DNA from: Bacteroidaceae bacterium
Lineage (GTDB): Bacteria; Bacteroidota; Bacteroidia; Bacteroidales; Bacteroidaceae
Direction: 5' to 3'
Assembly (NCBI GenBank): GCA_017522785.1
Contig: JAFWYF010000015.1
Coordinates: forward strand, 124,001-188,000
DNA: 64,000 nt
Below the pieces are notes generated by a model that was not told the origin of the DNA, ran no database searches, and was given only the letters and a program-made list of their open reading frames with translations. Shown here one piece after another: positions 44,071 through 53,141 of the stretch (position 1 is its first letter; each line of letters begins with the position of its first letter). The position numbers were made by a program, and so were the translations under genes.

Positions 44071-46032
44071 ATGATAAAAATTATTTTACTCGAAGGCGCT
44101 GTTCATGAATTCGGCGCAGAGAATTGTGGAAAGTCTATTATAGAGTTAATATCTTCAATAGATCCTAAGATTTTGAATAGAGTTGTTGCCGCAAAAGTAG
44201 ACGGTAATGTAATAGATTTAAGAGATATTCCTGCTGATGGAACAACTGTTGAACTTGTTTCAATAGATAGCAAAGAGGCGCTTCATGTGTTGCGCCATAC
44301 TACAACACACATTATGGCAGAAGCTGTTAAGCATCTTTTTCCCGAGGCTAAACTTACAATTGGTCCTGCAACAGAAAACGGATATTTCTACGATTTCGAT
44401 ACACCTCCTTTTACAAAAGAGAATCTTGCGGATATCGAAAAGGAGATGAAGCGCATCATTAAATCTAATCCTCGTATCGAAAGAAAGGTTGTTTCTCGAG
44501 AAGAGGCTATGGAGATGATGAAAGATGAGCCATACAAATTGGAACTCATAGCCGATATTCCCGAGGGTGAGCGAATAACAATATATTCACAAGACGATTT
44601 TGTCGATTTGTGTATGGGGCCTCACTTGCTTAACACAAAGTTAATTAAAGGTTTTAAATTGTTATCAACCTCTACTGCATATTGGCGTGCAGACAAAAAT
44701 AACGCATCGTTGTCGCGTATCTATGGTACAGCATTCTTTACAAAAGAGGAGTGTGAAGCCTACTTGGCGCATTTAGAGCACATTAAGAATATTGACCATA
44801 ACAAAATTGGTCGTGAAATGGAACTATTTACAACAGTAGATGTGATAGGACAAGGTTTGCCCTTGCTCATGCCTAAAGGTGCAAAAATTATCCAAACATT
44901 GCAACGTTGGATAGAGGACCTAGAGGATAACGAGTGGGGCTACATTCGCACAAAAACTCCCCTCATGGCAAAGAGCGATTTGTATAAAATTTCGGGCCAT
45001 TGGGACCACTACAAAGAGGGTATGTTTGTTCTTGGCGATGAAGAGAAAGACAAAGAGGTGTTTGCCTTGCGTCCTATGACATGTCCTTTCCAATACTATG
45101 TATATAAAGCCGGACAAAAATCATATCGCGACCTGCCTTTACGCTATAGCGAAACATCAACTCTGTTCCGTAACGAAGATTCCGGAGAGATGCATGGTTT
45201 GACACGTGTTCGTCAGTTTACTATCAGTGAGGGACACCTCATTGTGCGCCCCGACCAGATGGTAGAAGAGTTTAAAGGTTGTCTTGCTCTTGCAAAGCAT
45301 GTTATGACAACACTTGGCTTGCAAGATGATGTAACATACGTTCTTGCAAAATGGGACCCCGAAAATCGTGCTAAATATATTGGAGAACCCGAAGTTTGGG
45401 AAGAGACTCAGGAGCATATACGTCAAATGTTGAAAGAGTTAGAAATACCATTTATAGAAGAGGTTGGTGGTGCTGCATTCTATGGTCCGAAGGTGGATAT
45501 TAATGCAAAGAACGTATATGGCAAAGAAGATACCATGATTACAGTTCAATGGGATGCTTTGTTAGCTTGCCAGTTCGATATGACATATATCGACCATAAC
45601 GGAGAGAAGGTACGTCCTTATATAATTCATCGTACCAGCCTTGGATGTTACGAGAGAACACTTGCATGGCTAGTTGAAAAATATGAGGGTAAATTCCCAA
45701 CATGGCTCTGTCCCGAGCAGGTGCGCGTGTTGCCAATCTCGGAAAAATATACCGATTATGCAAATGAGGTTGTAAAAGAGCTCAAACGCAATGGTATACT
45801 TGTTGGGCTTGATGCTCGTTCCGAAAAGATTGGCTATAAGATACGTGACGCGCGTAATAGTCGTGTGCCTTATATGCTTGTTCTTGGACAAAATGAGGCT
45901 GAAAGTAAAACAGTTTCTGTACGTAGTCGTTATGCAGGCGACGAAGGTACAAAACCTTTGCAGGAGTTCATTTCGGCTATTTGTGAAGAGATACGTACAA
46001 AAGAAATAAGAAAAGTAGTTGTTACAGAATAA
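44071..46032 (+). CDS. thrS: Threonyl-tRNA synthetase
   Basis: A 653-residue class II aminoacyl-tRNA synthetase. The order is: N-terminal TGS domain (MIKIILLEGAVHEFG); editing/SAD domain with HxxxH in RHTTTHIMAEAV; catalytic core with the Zn-binding Cys in MTCPFQYY, motif 2 FRNEDSGEMHGLTRVRQF and the His in YIIHRTSLGCYERT; then an anticodon-binding domain (CPEQVRVLPISEKY). The ATG at 44071 is preferred to one 14 codons upstream (44029), since homologues begin with MIKI. It stands ahead of infC-rpmI-rplT as in many Bacteroidales and other bacteria. Confidence 0.96.
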   Translation: MIKIILLEGAVHEFGAENCGKSIIELISSIDPKILNRVVAAKVDGNVIDLRDIPADGTTVELVSIDSKEALHVLRHTTTHIMAEAVKHLFPEAKLTIGPATENGYFYDFDTPPFTKENLADIEKEMKRIIKSNPRIERKVVSREEAMEMMKDEPYKLELIADIPEGERITIYSQDDFVDLCMGPHLLNTKLIKGFKLLSTSTAYWRADKNNASLSRIYGTAFFTKEECEAYLAHLEHIKNIDHNKIGREMELFTTVDVIGQGLPLLMPKGAKIIQTLQRWIEDLEDNEWGYIRTKTPLMAKSDLYKISGHWDHYKEGMFVLGDEEKDKEVFALRPMTCPFQYYVYKAGQKSYRDLPLRYSETSTLFRNEDSGEMHGLTRVRQFTISEGHLIVRPDQMVEEFKGCLALAKHVMTTLGLQDDVTYVLAKWDPENRAKYIGEPEVWEETQEHIRQMLKELEIPFIEEVGGAAFYGPKVDINAKNVYGKEDTMITVQWDALLACQFDMTYIDHNGEKVRPYIIHRTSLGCYERTLAWLVEKYEGKFPTWLCPEQVRVLPISEKYTDYANEVVKELKRNGILVGLDARSEKIGYKIRDARNSRVPYMLVLGQNEAESKTVSVRSRYAGDEGTKPLQEFISAICEEIRTKEIRKVVVTE

Positions 46033-46083
46033 TCTTTTTGTGAAAAAATGCTCAAAGTGCTTTAATATTTGAATATTAAATGC

Positions 46084-46091
46084 TATCTTTG
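46084..46091 (+). promoter_or_regulatory. -7 element of the infC-rpmI-rplT operon
   Basis: TATCTTTG, 66 bases upstream of infC; the nearest TTTG (46068-46071) is too close for a normal -33 element. Confidence 0.5.
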
Positions 46092-46157
46092 CGCCGCATT
46101 AAGCAGAAGTCAATTTTAACAATAGTAAAATAATTTAAGAATTTACTCCATTTTTTA

Positions 46158-46748
46158 ATGAAGAACGACAATCTAAAGAACCAGTACAGAGTAAACGAGC
46201 AAATTCGTGCACACGAAGTACGTATTGTGGGTGATGACATTGAATCAACGGTAATGCCGTTGCATAAAGCGTTAAATCTTGCCGATGAAAAAGGCTTGGA
46301 CTTGGTTGAGATTTCGCCTACTGCAGTTCCACCGGTATGTCGTCTTATAGAGTATTCAAAATTCCTTTATCAACTAAAAAAACGTCAGAAGGAACAAAAG
46401 GCTAAACAGGTTAAAATTGATGTTAAGGAGATACGTTTCGGTCCTCAAACCGATGACCATGATTACAACTTTAAGTTGAAACATGCAATCAGTTTCTTGC
46501 AAGATGGCGACAAAGTAAAAGCCTATGTGTTCTTTAAAGGTCGTTCAATCCTTTTCAAAGAACAGGGCGAAATCCTATTGTTGCGTTTCGCTAAAGACTT
46601 GGAAGATTATGGTAAATTGGAAATGATGCCGTTGCTCGAGGGTAAACGCATGACAATTATGGTTGCTCCCAAAAAAGCGACTCCTGCAAAAAAAGAGAAG
46701 CCTGTAGTGAAACCTCAGGAACCAAAGAAAGAAGAGAAAAGCGAGTAA
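46158..46748 (+). CDS. infC: Translation initiation factor IF-3
   Basis: A 196-residue initiation factor. The N-domain opens with [21 protein letters not shown], the linker is Lys/Gln-rich ([33 protein letters not shown]), and the C-domain binds the 30S subunit ([21 protein letters not shown]). A 20-residue Lys/Pro/Glu tail is common in this phylum. The start is a plain ATG, unlike the AUU of E. coli infC, so the autogenous start-codon discrimination known there is not visible here. First gene of infC-rpmI-rplT. Confidence 0.96.
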   Translation: MKNDNLKNQYRVNEQIRAHEVRIVGDDIESTVMPLHKALNLADEKGLDLVEISPTAVPPVCRLIEYSKFLYQLKKRQKEQKAKQVKIDVKEIRFGPQTDDHDYNFKLKHAISFLQDGDKVKAYVFFKGRSILFKEQGEILLLRFAKDLEDYGKLEMMPLLEGKRMTIMVAPKKATPAKKEKPVVKPQEPKKEEKSE

Positions 46749-46797
46749 CGTTGGATAGTACGTTATCGTAATAATATTAACTATTAATTTTTATACA

Positions 46798-46995
46798 ATG
46801 CCAAAAGTTAAAACTAACTCCGGTGCCAAAAAAAGATTCGCTCTTACCGGAACGGGTAAAATTAAAAGAAAACATGCTTATCACAGTCACATCCTGACTA
46901 AGAAAACAAAGAAGCAGAAGAGAAATCTTGTACACTTTACAACTCTCGATTCTGCAAACGTTAGAAGTGTTAAGGAATTGTTGTCATTGCGTTAA
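46798..46995 (+). CDS. rpmI: Ribosomal protein L35
   Basis: A 65-residue, very basic ribosomal protein starting [36 protein letters not shown], the standard L35 pattern. It lies 49 bases after infC and 79 bases before rplT; that second gap contains a three-stem RNA structure. Confidence 0.97.
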   Translation: MPKVKTNSGAKKRFALTGTGKIKRKHAYHSHILTKKTKKQKRNLVHFTTLDSANVRSVKELLSLR

Positions 46996-47012
46996 GTAGA
47001 AAAGTATTAACC

Positions 47013-47059
47013 GAATGCATTAGCCGAAAAGTCCGTCAAAATGGACGGCGCTAACATTC
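47013..47059 (+). promoter_or_regulatory. Three-stem RNA structure between rpmI and rplT (candidate L20 control element)
   Basis: Coaxial stems, from outside in: GAATG (47013-47017) with CATTC (47055-47059); a two-base bulge; TTAGC (47020-47024) with GCTAA (47050-47054); an asymmetric internal loop (8 bases left, 1 base right); CCGTC (47033-47037) with GACGG (47044-47048), closed by a 6-base loop. It ends 15 bases before the rplT ATG. L20 is known in other bacteria to repress its own operon by binding an mRNA mimic of its 23S site; this may be a Bacteroidota version (inference). Confidence 0.55.
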
Positions 47060-47074
47060 AAAAGAATTTAAACT

Positions 47075-47422
47075 ATGCCAAGATCAGTAAATCACGTTGC
47101 TTCAAGAGCAAGAAGAAAGAAAATTTTAGGTTTAACCAGAGGTTACTTTGGTGCACGCAAGAATGTATGGACTGTTGCTAAGAATACTTGGGAAAAAGGT
47201 CTTACATATGCATTCCGCGACCGTCGTAACAAGAAACGCGAATTCCGCGCATTGTGGATACAGCGTATCAATGCAGCTGCTCGTCTCGAGGGTCTTTCAT
47301 ACTCTCAGTTGATGGGTGCATTGCACAAAGCAGGTATCGAAATCAATCGCAAGGTTCTTGCCGATTTGGCTATGAACAACCCTGCTGCGTTCAAAGCAAT
47401 TGTTGATAAAGTTAAGAAGTAA
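47075..47422 (+). CDS. rplT: Ribosomal protein L20
   Basis: A 115-residue primary-binding protein of the 50S subunit. The basic N-terminal arm ([30 protein letters not shown]) and the globular C-domain ([39 protein letters not shown]) are canonical. It ends the infC-rpmI-rplT operon with a perfect terminator 20 bases on. The structured RNA just upstream of its start may give autoregulation. Confidence 0.97.
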   Translation: MPRSVNHVASRARRKKILGLTRGYFGARKNVWTVAKNTWEKGLTYAFRDRRNKKREFRALWIQRINAAARLEGLSYSQLMGALHKAGIEINRKVLADLAMNNPAAFKAIVDKVKK

Positions 47423-47442
47423 TTTTTATATATCGACAATAC

Positions 47443-47482
47443 AAAAATAGTGAACGAATTAATTCGTTCACTATTTTTTTTG
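47443..47482 (+). terminator. Terminator of the infC-rpmI-rplT operon
   Basis: A perfect 36-base palindrome (47443-47460/47461-47478) ending in a T-run. The T-run also supplies the TTTG (-33) of the next promoter. Confidence 0.9.
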
Positions 47483-47509
47483 TCTATTTACATTATTTAT
47501 CTATATTTG
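47479..47509 (+). promoter_or_regulatory. Promoter of the GH123-GH33 gene, with a long leader
   Basis: TTTG (47479-47482), 19 bases, TATATTTG (47502-47509). The leader to the ATG at 47749 would be about 230 nt. It includes a direct repeat of GTACTTG and an 8-pair hairpin GATATATG/CATATATC (47661-47668/47676-47683) followed by T-rich sequence, which could act as an attenuator. Confidence 0.55.
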
Positions 47510-47748
47510 AGGCAGTACTTGAATACACTCTGTACTTGCAGTAAAAATATTAGAGTAAAACTTCGTATTTTTCTCTGGTTTTTGGTGTGTTTGAGTCGAA
47601 ATAATATTTTGAACCGATGGCAATTGTATAATTGTCAGGTTGTGTAGGTAATATTTCTGTGATATATGTAAAACTCATATATCCGCTTTTGTTTACTTAT
47701 ATCTGTTGTTGTTAAAAAATGTATATAGATACTTATTTAATTATATTT

Positions 47749-50700
47749 ATGAAACTTAATCGTTTATTTTTACTAATGCTTACTATGCTTCTTTGCATAG
47801 GAGCAAATGCTCAGAGCGACTATGAAGTCTCTCATGGTGCGAATGTGAATGTGAACCACAACGACCATTATCCAAAAGCGGTATCTATTGTTGGTACACA
47901 AAGTAAAAGACAGGTGCTCGACAATATTGCCACAGCTCCAAGGTGTGCGGCATATTTCGACAAGACAACAACTGTATTCGAAGTTAAATCGGGTGAGACA
48001 GTAACTCCAAACATTACAATTAATGGTAATTATATGCACGGGTATGTCTATGTCGATTGGAATAGCGACAAGCAGTTTAAGGCTTCTCTCAGTGGCACAG
48101 GTCCCTATACACAAAATGCTGATAATGAATTGGTGTGTTGGTCGCTATATGGACATAATACCGATGGTGATAGTGGCTGGAATAGTGATGGCACATATTT
48201 GTCTTCGGGTGATGTTATTGCTCCCGGTTCTTTTAAGGTACCTACAGGCCTAGAAGTAGGTTCAACCTATCGTATGCGCTATAAAGTGGAGTGGAACAGC
48301 ATTAATCCTGCCGGTGAACCCGGTAATAAATTTATCACAGATGGTGGCTCAATAATTGATGTTACTCTGAAAATTGCGGGTGTTGCCGAGGATGTAGAGG
48401 AAGGCGAGAAATATCCTATTGAGGATTATGAAGAGCCACGTTTGGATACAACCCCCGACGAAGTTGCATGGAGTACCGTTGCCGATGGTCTGAATGCTTC
48501 GTGGGCATCACGTGATGTACACTATTCTTTGCATGAAGTTCCCGACCTTGTACAGAAAGATGTAGCTACCATACATGCATGGAAGGGCGAGCGTGCGAAT
48601 ATACAGGCTGTATTGTATAGCAAAACAAATCAGGGTATGCTGAGTGTGCGCATGACTGAATGGAAAAAAGCCGGAGTTGCTACAGGTATCAAAGCCGGAG
48701 AAGCTCGTTTTGTGAACTATATCATTACCGATGATTATGATGCATGTAATGCACATCCCATGTCGTTGCCTTTGTGGCTCGTTGCCGATGTTATTGACCA
48801 CGATAAACCACATGCTGTTCTTGCAATGGAGACACGTCCTGTGTGGTGTACTTTGGAAATACCTCGCAATGCCGATGCCGGTGAGTATACCACTGAACTG
48901 GAAATTGTAAATGCAGATAATCAGGTAGTTAAAACACTTACATTGAATATAAATGTAAATAGTCGTTCATTGCCTACTGTTGCCGAGCAAAAATTCCACC
49001 TTGACCTCTGGCAACAACCCTATGCTGTTAGTCGTTACTATAAAGTAGATCGTTGGAGCGATGAACATATTGCAGCATTGCGTCCCTATCTCGAGGCTCT
49101 TGCACGTGCAGGACAACGTACTGTTTCTGCTATCATGTTTTATGAGCCTTGGGGAGAGCAGACACACGATTTGTTCGACCCTATGGTTGAAACTATCAAA
49201 AAGCAAGATGGAACTTGGGCATATAACTATGATATATTTGATAAATATGTTGAGTTGTGTAATTCGTGTGGTATAAACAAACAGATAAACTGTTTCTCTA
49301 TGGTGCCTTGGGATATGAACTTCCGCTATAAAGATGAGGCAACAGGTGAATATAAATTCATTAAGACAACAACTGGAACACAAGAGTACAAAGATTTGTG
49401 GACAAGTTTTCTCAAAGCATTTAAAGAGCACCTCGAGAGCAAAGGCTGGTTTGAGAAGACCAATATAGCAATGGATGAGCGTGCCGAAGCAGATATGCTT
49501 AACGCATACAATATAGCAAGTTCATTAGGATTTAATATGGCTTTGGCTGGTAGCTACCACTCTTCATTGTATAATAAGTTACGCGACTTCTGTGTGGCAT
49601 TGGGAGAGGAAAAACTATTTACTCCTGAGCAACTTGCATACAGAAAGGCAAACAACATGATTACAACCGTTTACACAAGTTGTGCAAACGCAGAACCTAA
49701 TATCTATACAAATTCATATCCCGCAGAGGCTACATATCTTCCTATCTATGCGGCTGCGAATAATGTAGATGGTTATTTGCATTGGGCATGGATAAATTGG
49801 CACGAAACTCCGCTTACAGATAGCCGTTTCCGTAAATTTGGTTCCGGAGATACCTATTTCTACTATCCCGGAAACCGTTCTAGTATTCGCTTCGAGCGTC
49901 TAATTGAGGGTATTCATCAGTTCGAAAAGATACATATCTTGCGCGATGAGTACAAAAACGATTCTGAGAAACTTGATGCTCTCGATGCATTGCTCTCTCG
50001 TTTCAAAAACAGTTCTATAGCAGGTGAACAGTGTGCTAAATATGTAAATGATATAGAGGATTTCTTAAATGGTCTTGAGGTTGAGATTCCTATGCCAAAA
50101 GAGGTAACAACTGGCTACTATCACTTGGTAAGCAGAGCTACAGGACGTTCTGAATATCTCTATAACGATGCACTTTTGAGTGGAAATAACAATAAATTTA
50201 CACTTCAATCGAACAATCTTGTATATTCAAATAATGGAATTTGGCACATTACAGTAAAAGATGGTAATAAGTTGGCAGTAAAGAATGGCGACGGTAATCC
50301 AATTGTTGCCGGTGCTAATTGGGCCGCTTCAATTGCAGGTACATTCAAAGAGTTAACAGTAGGTGATAAATTCGAAGTTGGTGAATATATGTACTACTAT
50401 TTTACCGAGGCGCTTAACTGTACAAATGGTAGCAATAACTTTAAAATAGGTGGAGCCGAGTTTCTTACTACTTGGACCGATGGAGGTAGCGACAAAGAAG
50501 ATAACCAATGGCGATTCGAGCCTGTCGATGTTGAGGGAATGCACATATACGATGTTGTAATTGAGGGCGATGATGATGTCTATGTAACATTCCAAAATGG
50601 CGCAAGACAAGAGAAGGCATTCAATGGCGGATTCTTTATCTCTAGTAACAAAATAACAAGTGATGCACTTTCTGTTGCAATGAAGGGTAATATACTTAAC

Positions 50701-52773
50701 GGTGCAACTGTATCAGTTGAAGAAAATACTATTAAGGTTACAGACGTAAAGGTGGCTGTTGCTCCAACAAAGCAGGACCTTTTCAACACAAGTAAAGGCG
50801 ATGGCGTCGTTCCTCCTTATCGTATTCCCGGTATTGCAACAACAAAGAGCGGACGTCTTATAGCTGTGGCTTCGCGCTTGGTATGTGGAACCGACCCCGG
50901 ATATGGTCAGGTGGATGTTGTGTGTCGCATAAGTGATAACAATGGTGAAACTTGGAGCGAAATGAAAGATGTTGCAGTGGGAGATGGTAAGACTTCTGCT
51001 ACTGTAAACTATTTTGAAACAGCATTTGGCGATCCCGCGATTGTTGCCGATCGAACAAGTAACGAGGTAATGGTGCTTGCTGTTGCAGGCTGTACTGTGT
51101 ATGGCAATGGCAATACTACTCGTCAGAATCCAAACCTTATAGCTCTTATCCGTAGTAAAGACAATGGCGATACATGGGAAAAACCTATAAATGTTACAGA
51201 ACAAATTTATAGTCTGTTCGACGACGGAAATCCTATTCAGGCGGCATTTGTGGCTGGTGGTAAAGTGTTCCAAAGCCGTATTGTGAAAAAAGGAGATTAT
51301 TACCGTGTTTATGCGGCAATGTGTGCTCGCCCCAATGGTAATCGTGTTATCTACTCCGATGACTTTGGTGCTACATGGCATGCTCTTGGCGGTGCTTCGG
51401 CTCTTCCGGCACAAGGAGGTGATGAACCAAAGTGCGAAGAGCTACCCGATGGTCGAGTAATTTTGTCGAGTAGAGTAGGTGGTGGTCGTATATACAACAT
51501 ATATACATACAGCAACACTCTTGAGGGTGAAGGCGAGTGGAGTACCGAGGTTAAGAGTACATTCAGTGGCTCCGGACTTGTTCCCGGTGGCAACTCAACC
51601 AATGGAGAGGCTCTTGTGATACCTGTACAACGCAATGCCGATAAAAAAGAGATGTATCTCTTATTACAATCTTTGCCAACAGGTAGTGGTCGTACAGATG
51701 TTAGCATTTTCTACAAGGAGTTGAATAACTTAAATGATATGAATAGCGTTGCAAACCTTGCAAAAGATTGGAATGGCTATTATCAGGTAAGTTCAACATC
51801 TTCGGCATACAGTTCAATGGATTTGCAGGCAGATAACCGAATTGGTTTTATCTATGAAGAGACCTTAACCGGTTTTGGAAAACGCAATAATCCTATATCT
51901 ACATCTTTCCCAACCGGCTCGGGACAACACAACTTCGATGGTTTCGACAATTTGTATGTAGCATATGACCTTGAATATATCACCAATGGTGCATATAGTG
52001 TAAAGAAAAATGTTGACCGTCGTGCATTTTTGGTAAACTATTTCAATGCTCTTGCTGAGTCTTCAGAGATTTCAGATGAACTGAAACAGGCTATTGGCGT
52101 AGCTGTCAATAAATTAAGTGAAGAGCCTACAACAAAAGAGATAGACAATATCTATGGCTTGTTTGCCGGTGAAGCTCCTGCCGACAAGTGGGACGGCAAG
52201 GTGCTCACTTTTACCAATATGCAACAAAACGGTACAGAGTATACATTATATATTGATGATAATAATACTTTGAATTTAAGTACTAAGAGTGCAGAGGAAC
52301 TTGGCTCTGCTGCTGAATTTCAATGTAAAAAAGAGACTAGTGAAAAGTATAGCTTTTATAACGATGCAAAAAAGTTGTATATGATTTGGCGTGCTGGAAA
52401 TAATTATGGATATAACAATAATAGTGGAACTTTGGCCGAATATAATGCAACATATTGCGATTGGAGTATAAATGACGGCAGTGAATTGCTTGAGAATTCC
52501 TATTATATTGTCAGTAAAAGAAATGATGGAACTACCGATGGCGCTATCATATTGATGGCTACAGGAGTGTTTGATTCTTGGGGAAATTCTGCCGGATATA
52601 GTGATAGGTATAGCAACTTGTTTCGTATCGATGTAAAAGAAATTGAGACAGGAATTAATGCAGTAGTTGATGTTGTATCAGACGGTAAAATATATGACTT
52701 GACAGGACGTGTCGTTGAGAATGTTACTAAAGGGATATATATTATAAGTGGAAAGAAGGTTTTTGTAAAGTAA
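47749..52773 (+). CDS. Secreted multidomain enzyme: GEVED-type + GH123-like + GH33 sialidase
   Basis: A 1674-residue exported enzyme. Signal peptide (cleaved after GANAQ); a GEVED-like domain (about 75-210, YVYVDWNSDKQFK); a GH123/DUF4091-like beta-N-acetylgalactosaminidase module (about 240-780) with an adjacent acidic pair D576-E577 in IAMDERAEADM, as expected for substrate-assisted GH123 enzymes; and a ricin-like stretch (about 790-900). A GH33 sialidase propeller (about 1010-1420) then starts with YRIPG (R1025) and has Asp boxes SDNNGETW, SKDNGDTW and SDDFGATW. A second ricin-like part and a type IX-like tail (IYDLTGRVV, GIYIISGKKV) close it. The ATG at 47749 fits the signal peptide better than the one at 47719. 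Confidence 0.88.
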   Translation: MKLNRLFLLMLTMLLCIGANAQSDYEVSHGANVNVNHNDHYPKAVSIVGTQSKRQVLDNIATAPRCAAYFDKTTTVFEVKSGETVTPNITINGNYMHGYVYVDWNSDKQFKASLSGTGPYTQNADNELVCWSLYGHNTDGDSGWNSDGTYLSSGDVIAPGSFKVPTGLEVGSTYRMRYKVEWNSINPAGEPGNKFITDGGSIIDVTLKIAGVAEDVEEGEKYPIEDYEEPRLDTTPDEVAWSTVADGLNASWASRDVHYSLHEVPDLVQKDVATIHAWKGERANIQAVLYSKTNQGMLSVRMTEWKKAGVATGIKAGEARFVNYIITDDYDACNAHPMSLPLWLVADVIDHDKPHAVLAMETRPVWCTLEIPRNADAGEYTTELEIVNADNQVVKTLTLNINVNSRSLPTVAEQKFHLDLWQQPYAVSRYYKVDRWSDEHIAALRPYLEALARAGQRTVSAIMFYEPWGEQTHDLFDPMVETIKKQDGTWAYNYDIFDKYVELCNSCGINKQINCFSMVPWDMNFRYKDEATGEYKFIKTTTGTQEYKDLWTSFLKAFKEHLESKGWFEKTNIAMDERAEADMLNAYNIASSLGFNMALAGSYHSSLYNKLRDFCVALGEEKLFTPEQLAYRKANNMITTVYTSCANAEPNIYTNSYPAEATYLPIYAAANNVDGYLHWAWINWHETPLTDSRFRKFGSGDTYFYYPGNRSSIRFERLIEGIHQFEKIHILRDEYKNDSEKLDALDALLSRFKNSSIAGEQCAKYVNDIEDFLNGLEVEIPMPKEVTTGYYHLVSRATGRSEYLYNDALLSGNNNKFTLQSNNLVYSNNGIWHITVKDGNKLAVKNGDGNPIVAGANWAASIAGTFKELTVGDKFEVGEYMYYYFTEALNCTNGSNNFKIGGAEFLTTWTDGGSDKEDNQWRFEPVDVEGMHIYDVVIEGDDDVYVTFQNGARQEKAFNGGFFISSNKITSDALSVAMKGNILNGATVSVEENTIKVTDVKVAVAPTKQDLFNTSKGDGVVPPYRIPGIATTKSGRLIAVASRLVCGTDPGYGQVDVVCRISDNNGETWSEMKDVAVGDGKTSATVNYFETAFGDPAIVADRTSNEVMVLAVAGCTVYGNGNTTRQNPNLIALIRSKDNGDTWEKPINVTEQIYSLFDDGNPIQAAFVAGGKVFQSRIVKKGDYYRVYAAMCARPNGNRVIYSDDFGATWHALGGASALPAQGGDEPKCEELPDGRVILSSRVGGGRIYNIYTYSNTLEGEGEWSTEVKSTFSGSGLVPGGNSTNGEALVIPVQRNADKKEMYLLLQSLPTGSGRTDVSIFYKELNNLNDMNSVANLAKDWNGYYQVSSTSSAYSSMDLQADNRIGFIYEETLTGFGKRNNPISTSFPTGSGQHNFDGFDNLYVAYDLEYITNGAYSVKKNVDRRAFLVNYFNALAESSEISDELKQAIGVAVNKLSEEPTTKEIDNIYGLFAGEAPADKWDGKVLTFTNMQQNGTEYTLYIDDNNTLNLSTKSAEELGSAAEFQCKKETSEKYSFYNDAKKLYMIWRAGNNYGYNNNSGTLAEYNATYCDWSINDGSELLENSYYIVSKRNDGTTDGAIILMATGVFDSWGNSAGYSDRYSNLFRIDVKEIETGINAVVDVVSDGKIYDLTGRVVENVTKGIYIISGKKVFVK

Positions 52774-52782
52774 TCTGTTAAT

Positions 52783-52830
52783 ACACAAAAAGAATGGGAA
52801 AGTTGAAAAACTTTCCCATTCTTTTTGTGT
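52783..52830 (+). terminator. Terminator after the GH123-GH33 gene
   Basis: 22-pair perfect stem (52783-52804/52809-52830), 4-base loop, ending in T-rich sequence. Confidence 0.9.
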
Positions 52831-52882
52831 ATTTTTCTTTAACTTGTTTTATTCTATTTTAGCAAAAAAAACATATCAAAAT

Positions 52883-52913
52883 TTTGTTTTTATATAAAAC
52901 AGTGTTATGTTTG
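52883..52913 (+). promoter_or_regulatory. Promoter of the 6S-like RNA
   Basis: TTTG (52883-52886), 19 bases, TATGTTTG (52906-52913). The predicted start, about 52919-52920, is the first base pair of the RNA closing stem. Confidence 0.65.
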
Positions 52914-52918
52914 CGTAT

Positions 52919-53105
52919 GGTTTGTTGTATCGATTGACTGGGAAACTCATCAATTATATTTGAAAACCGAGATGCCTTCAATTGTTCAATGGCGGGCCAC
53001 GCCTTCGGGTAGTTTTCGAGAACCGGTGGATTACAAAGAACAGGAGCGCTCAAATCTTATTTTCTCGGAGTTTCATCGTCTTCTTCGTACAGCAAACCTT
53101 TTTTT
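52919..53105 (+). ncRNA. ssrS: 6S-like RNA (candidate ssrS / Bacteroidales-1 type)
   Basis: A rod-shaped RNA of about 187 nt in the 368-base gap between two glycosidase genes. The ends pair over 11 bases: GGTTTGTTGTA (52919-52929) with TACAGCAAACC (53088-53098), followed by seven Ts. Further in, GAAACTC (52942-52948) pairs with GAGTTTC (53068-53074), CGAGA (52968-52972) with TCTCG (53063-53067), and TGTTC (52983-52987) with GAACA (53038-53042). A GCC-TTCG-GGT hairpin lies near the tip. A closed long hairpin with internal bubbles, own promoter and T-run is the plan of 6S RNA, which binds sigma70-type RNA polymerase. Family assignment is by architecture and size only. Confidence 0.6.
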
Positions 53106-53108
53106 ATA

Positions 53109-53137
53109 AATAAAGACTTGTATCGCAAGTCTTTATT
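53109..53137 (-). terminator. Terminator of the GH20 gene
   Basis: 12-pair perfect stem (53109-53120/53126-53137) just after the stop codon at 53142; on the minus strand an A/T-rich tail follows. Confidence 0.75.
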
Positions 53138-53141
53138 ATTT

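Noticed and set aside
50713-51414. Leftward ORF of 233 residues opposite the sialidase module
   Set aside because: It lies wholly inside the GH33 coding frame, whose Asp boxes are intact; composition is that of a shadow frame.
52859-53106. Protein-like reading frames on both strands (64 residues leftward; 44 residues rightward from 52972)
   Set aside because: The leftward frame is broken by a stop codon and neither has a start-site context. The same bases form the paired arms of the 6S-like RNA, which explains the sequence better.
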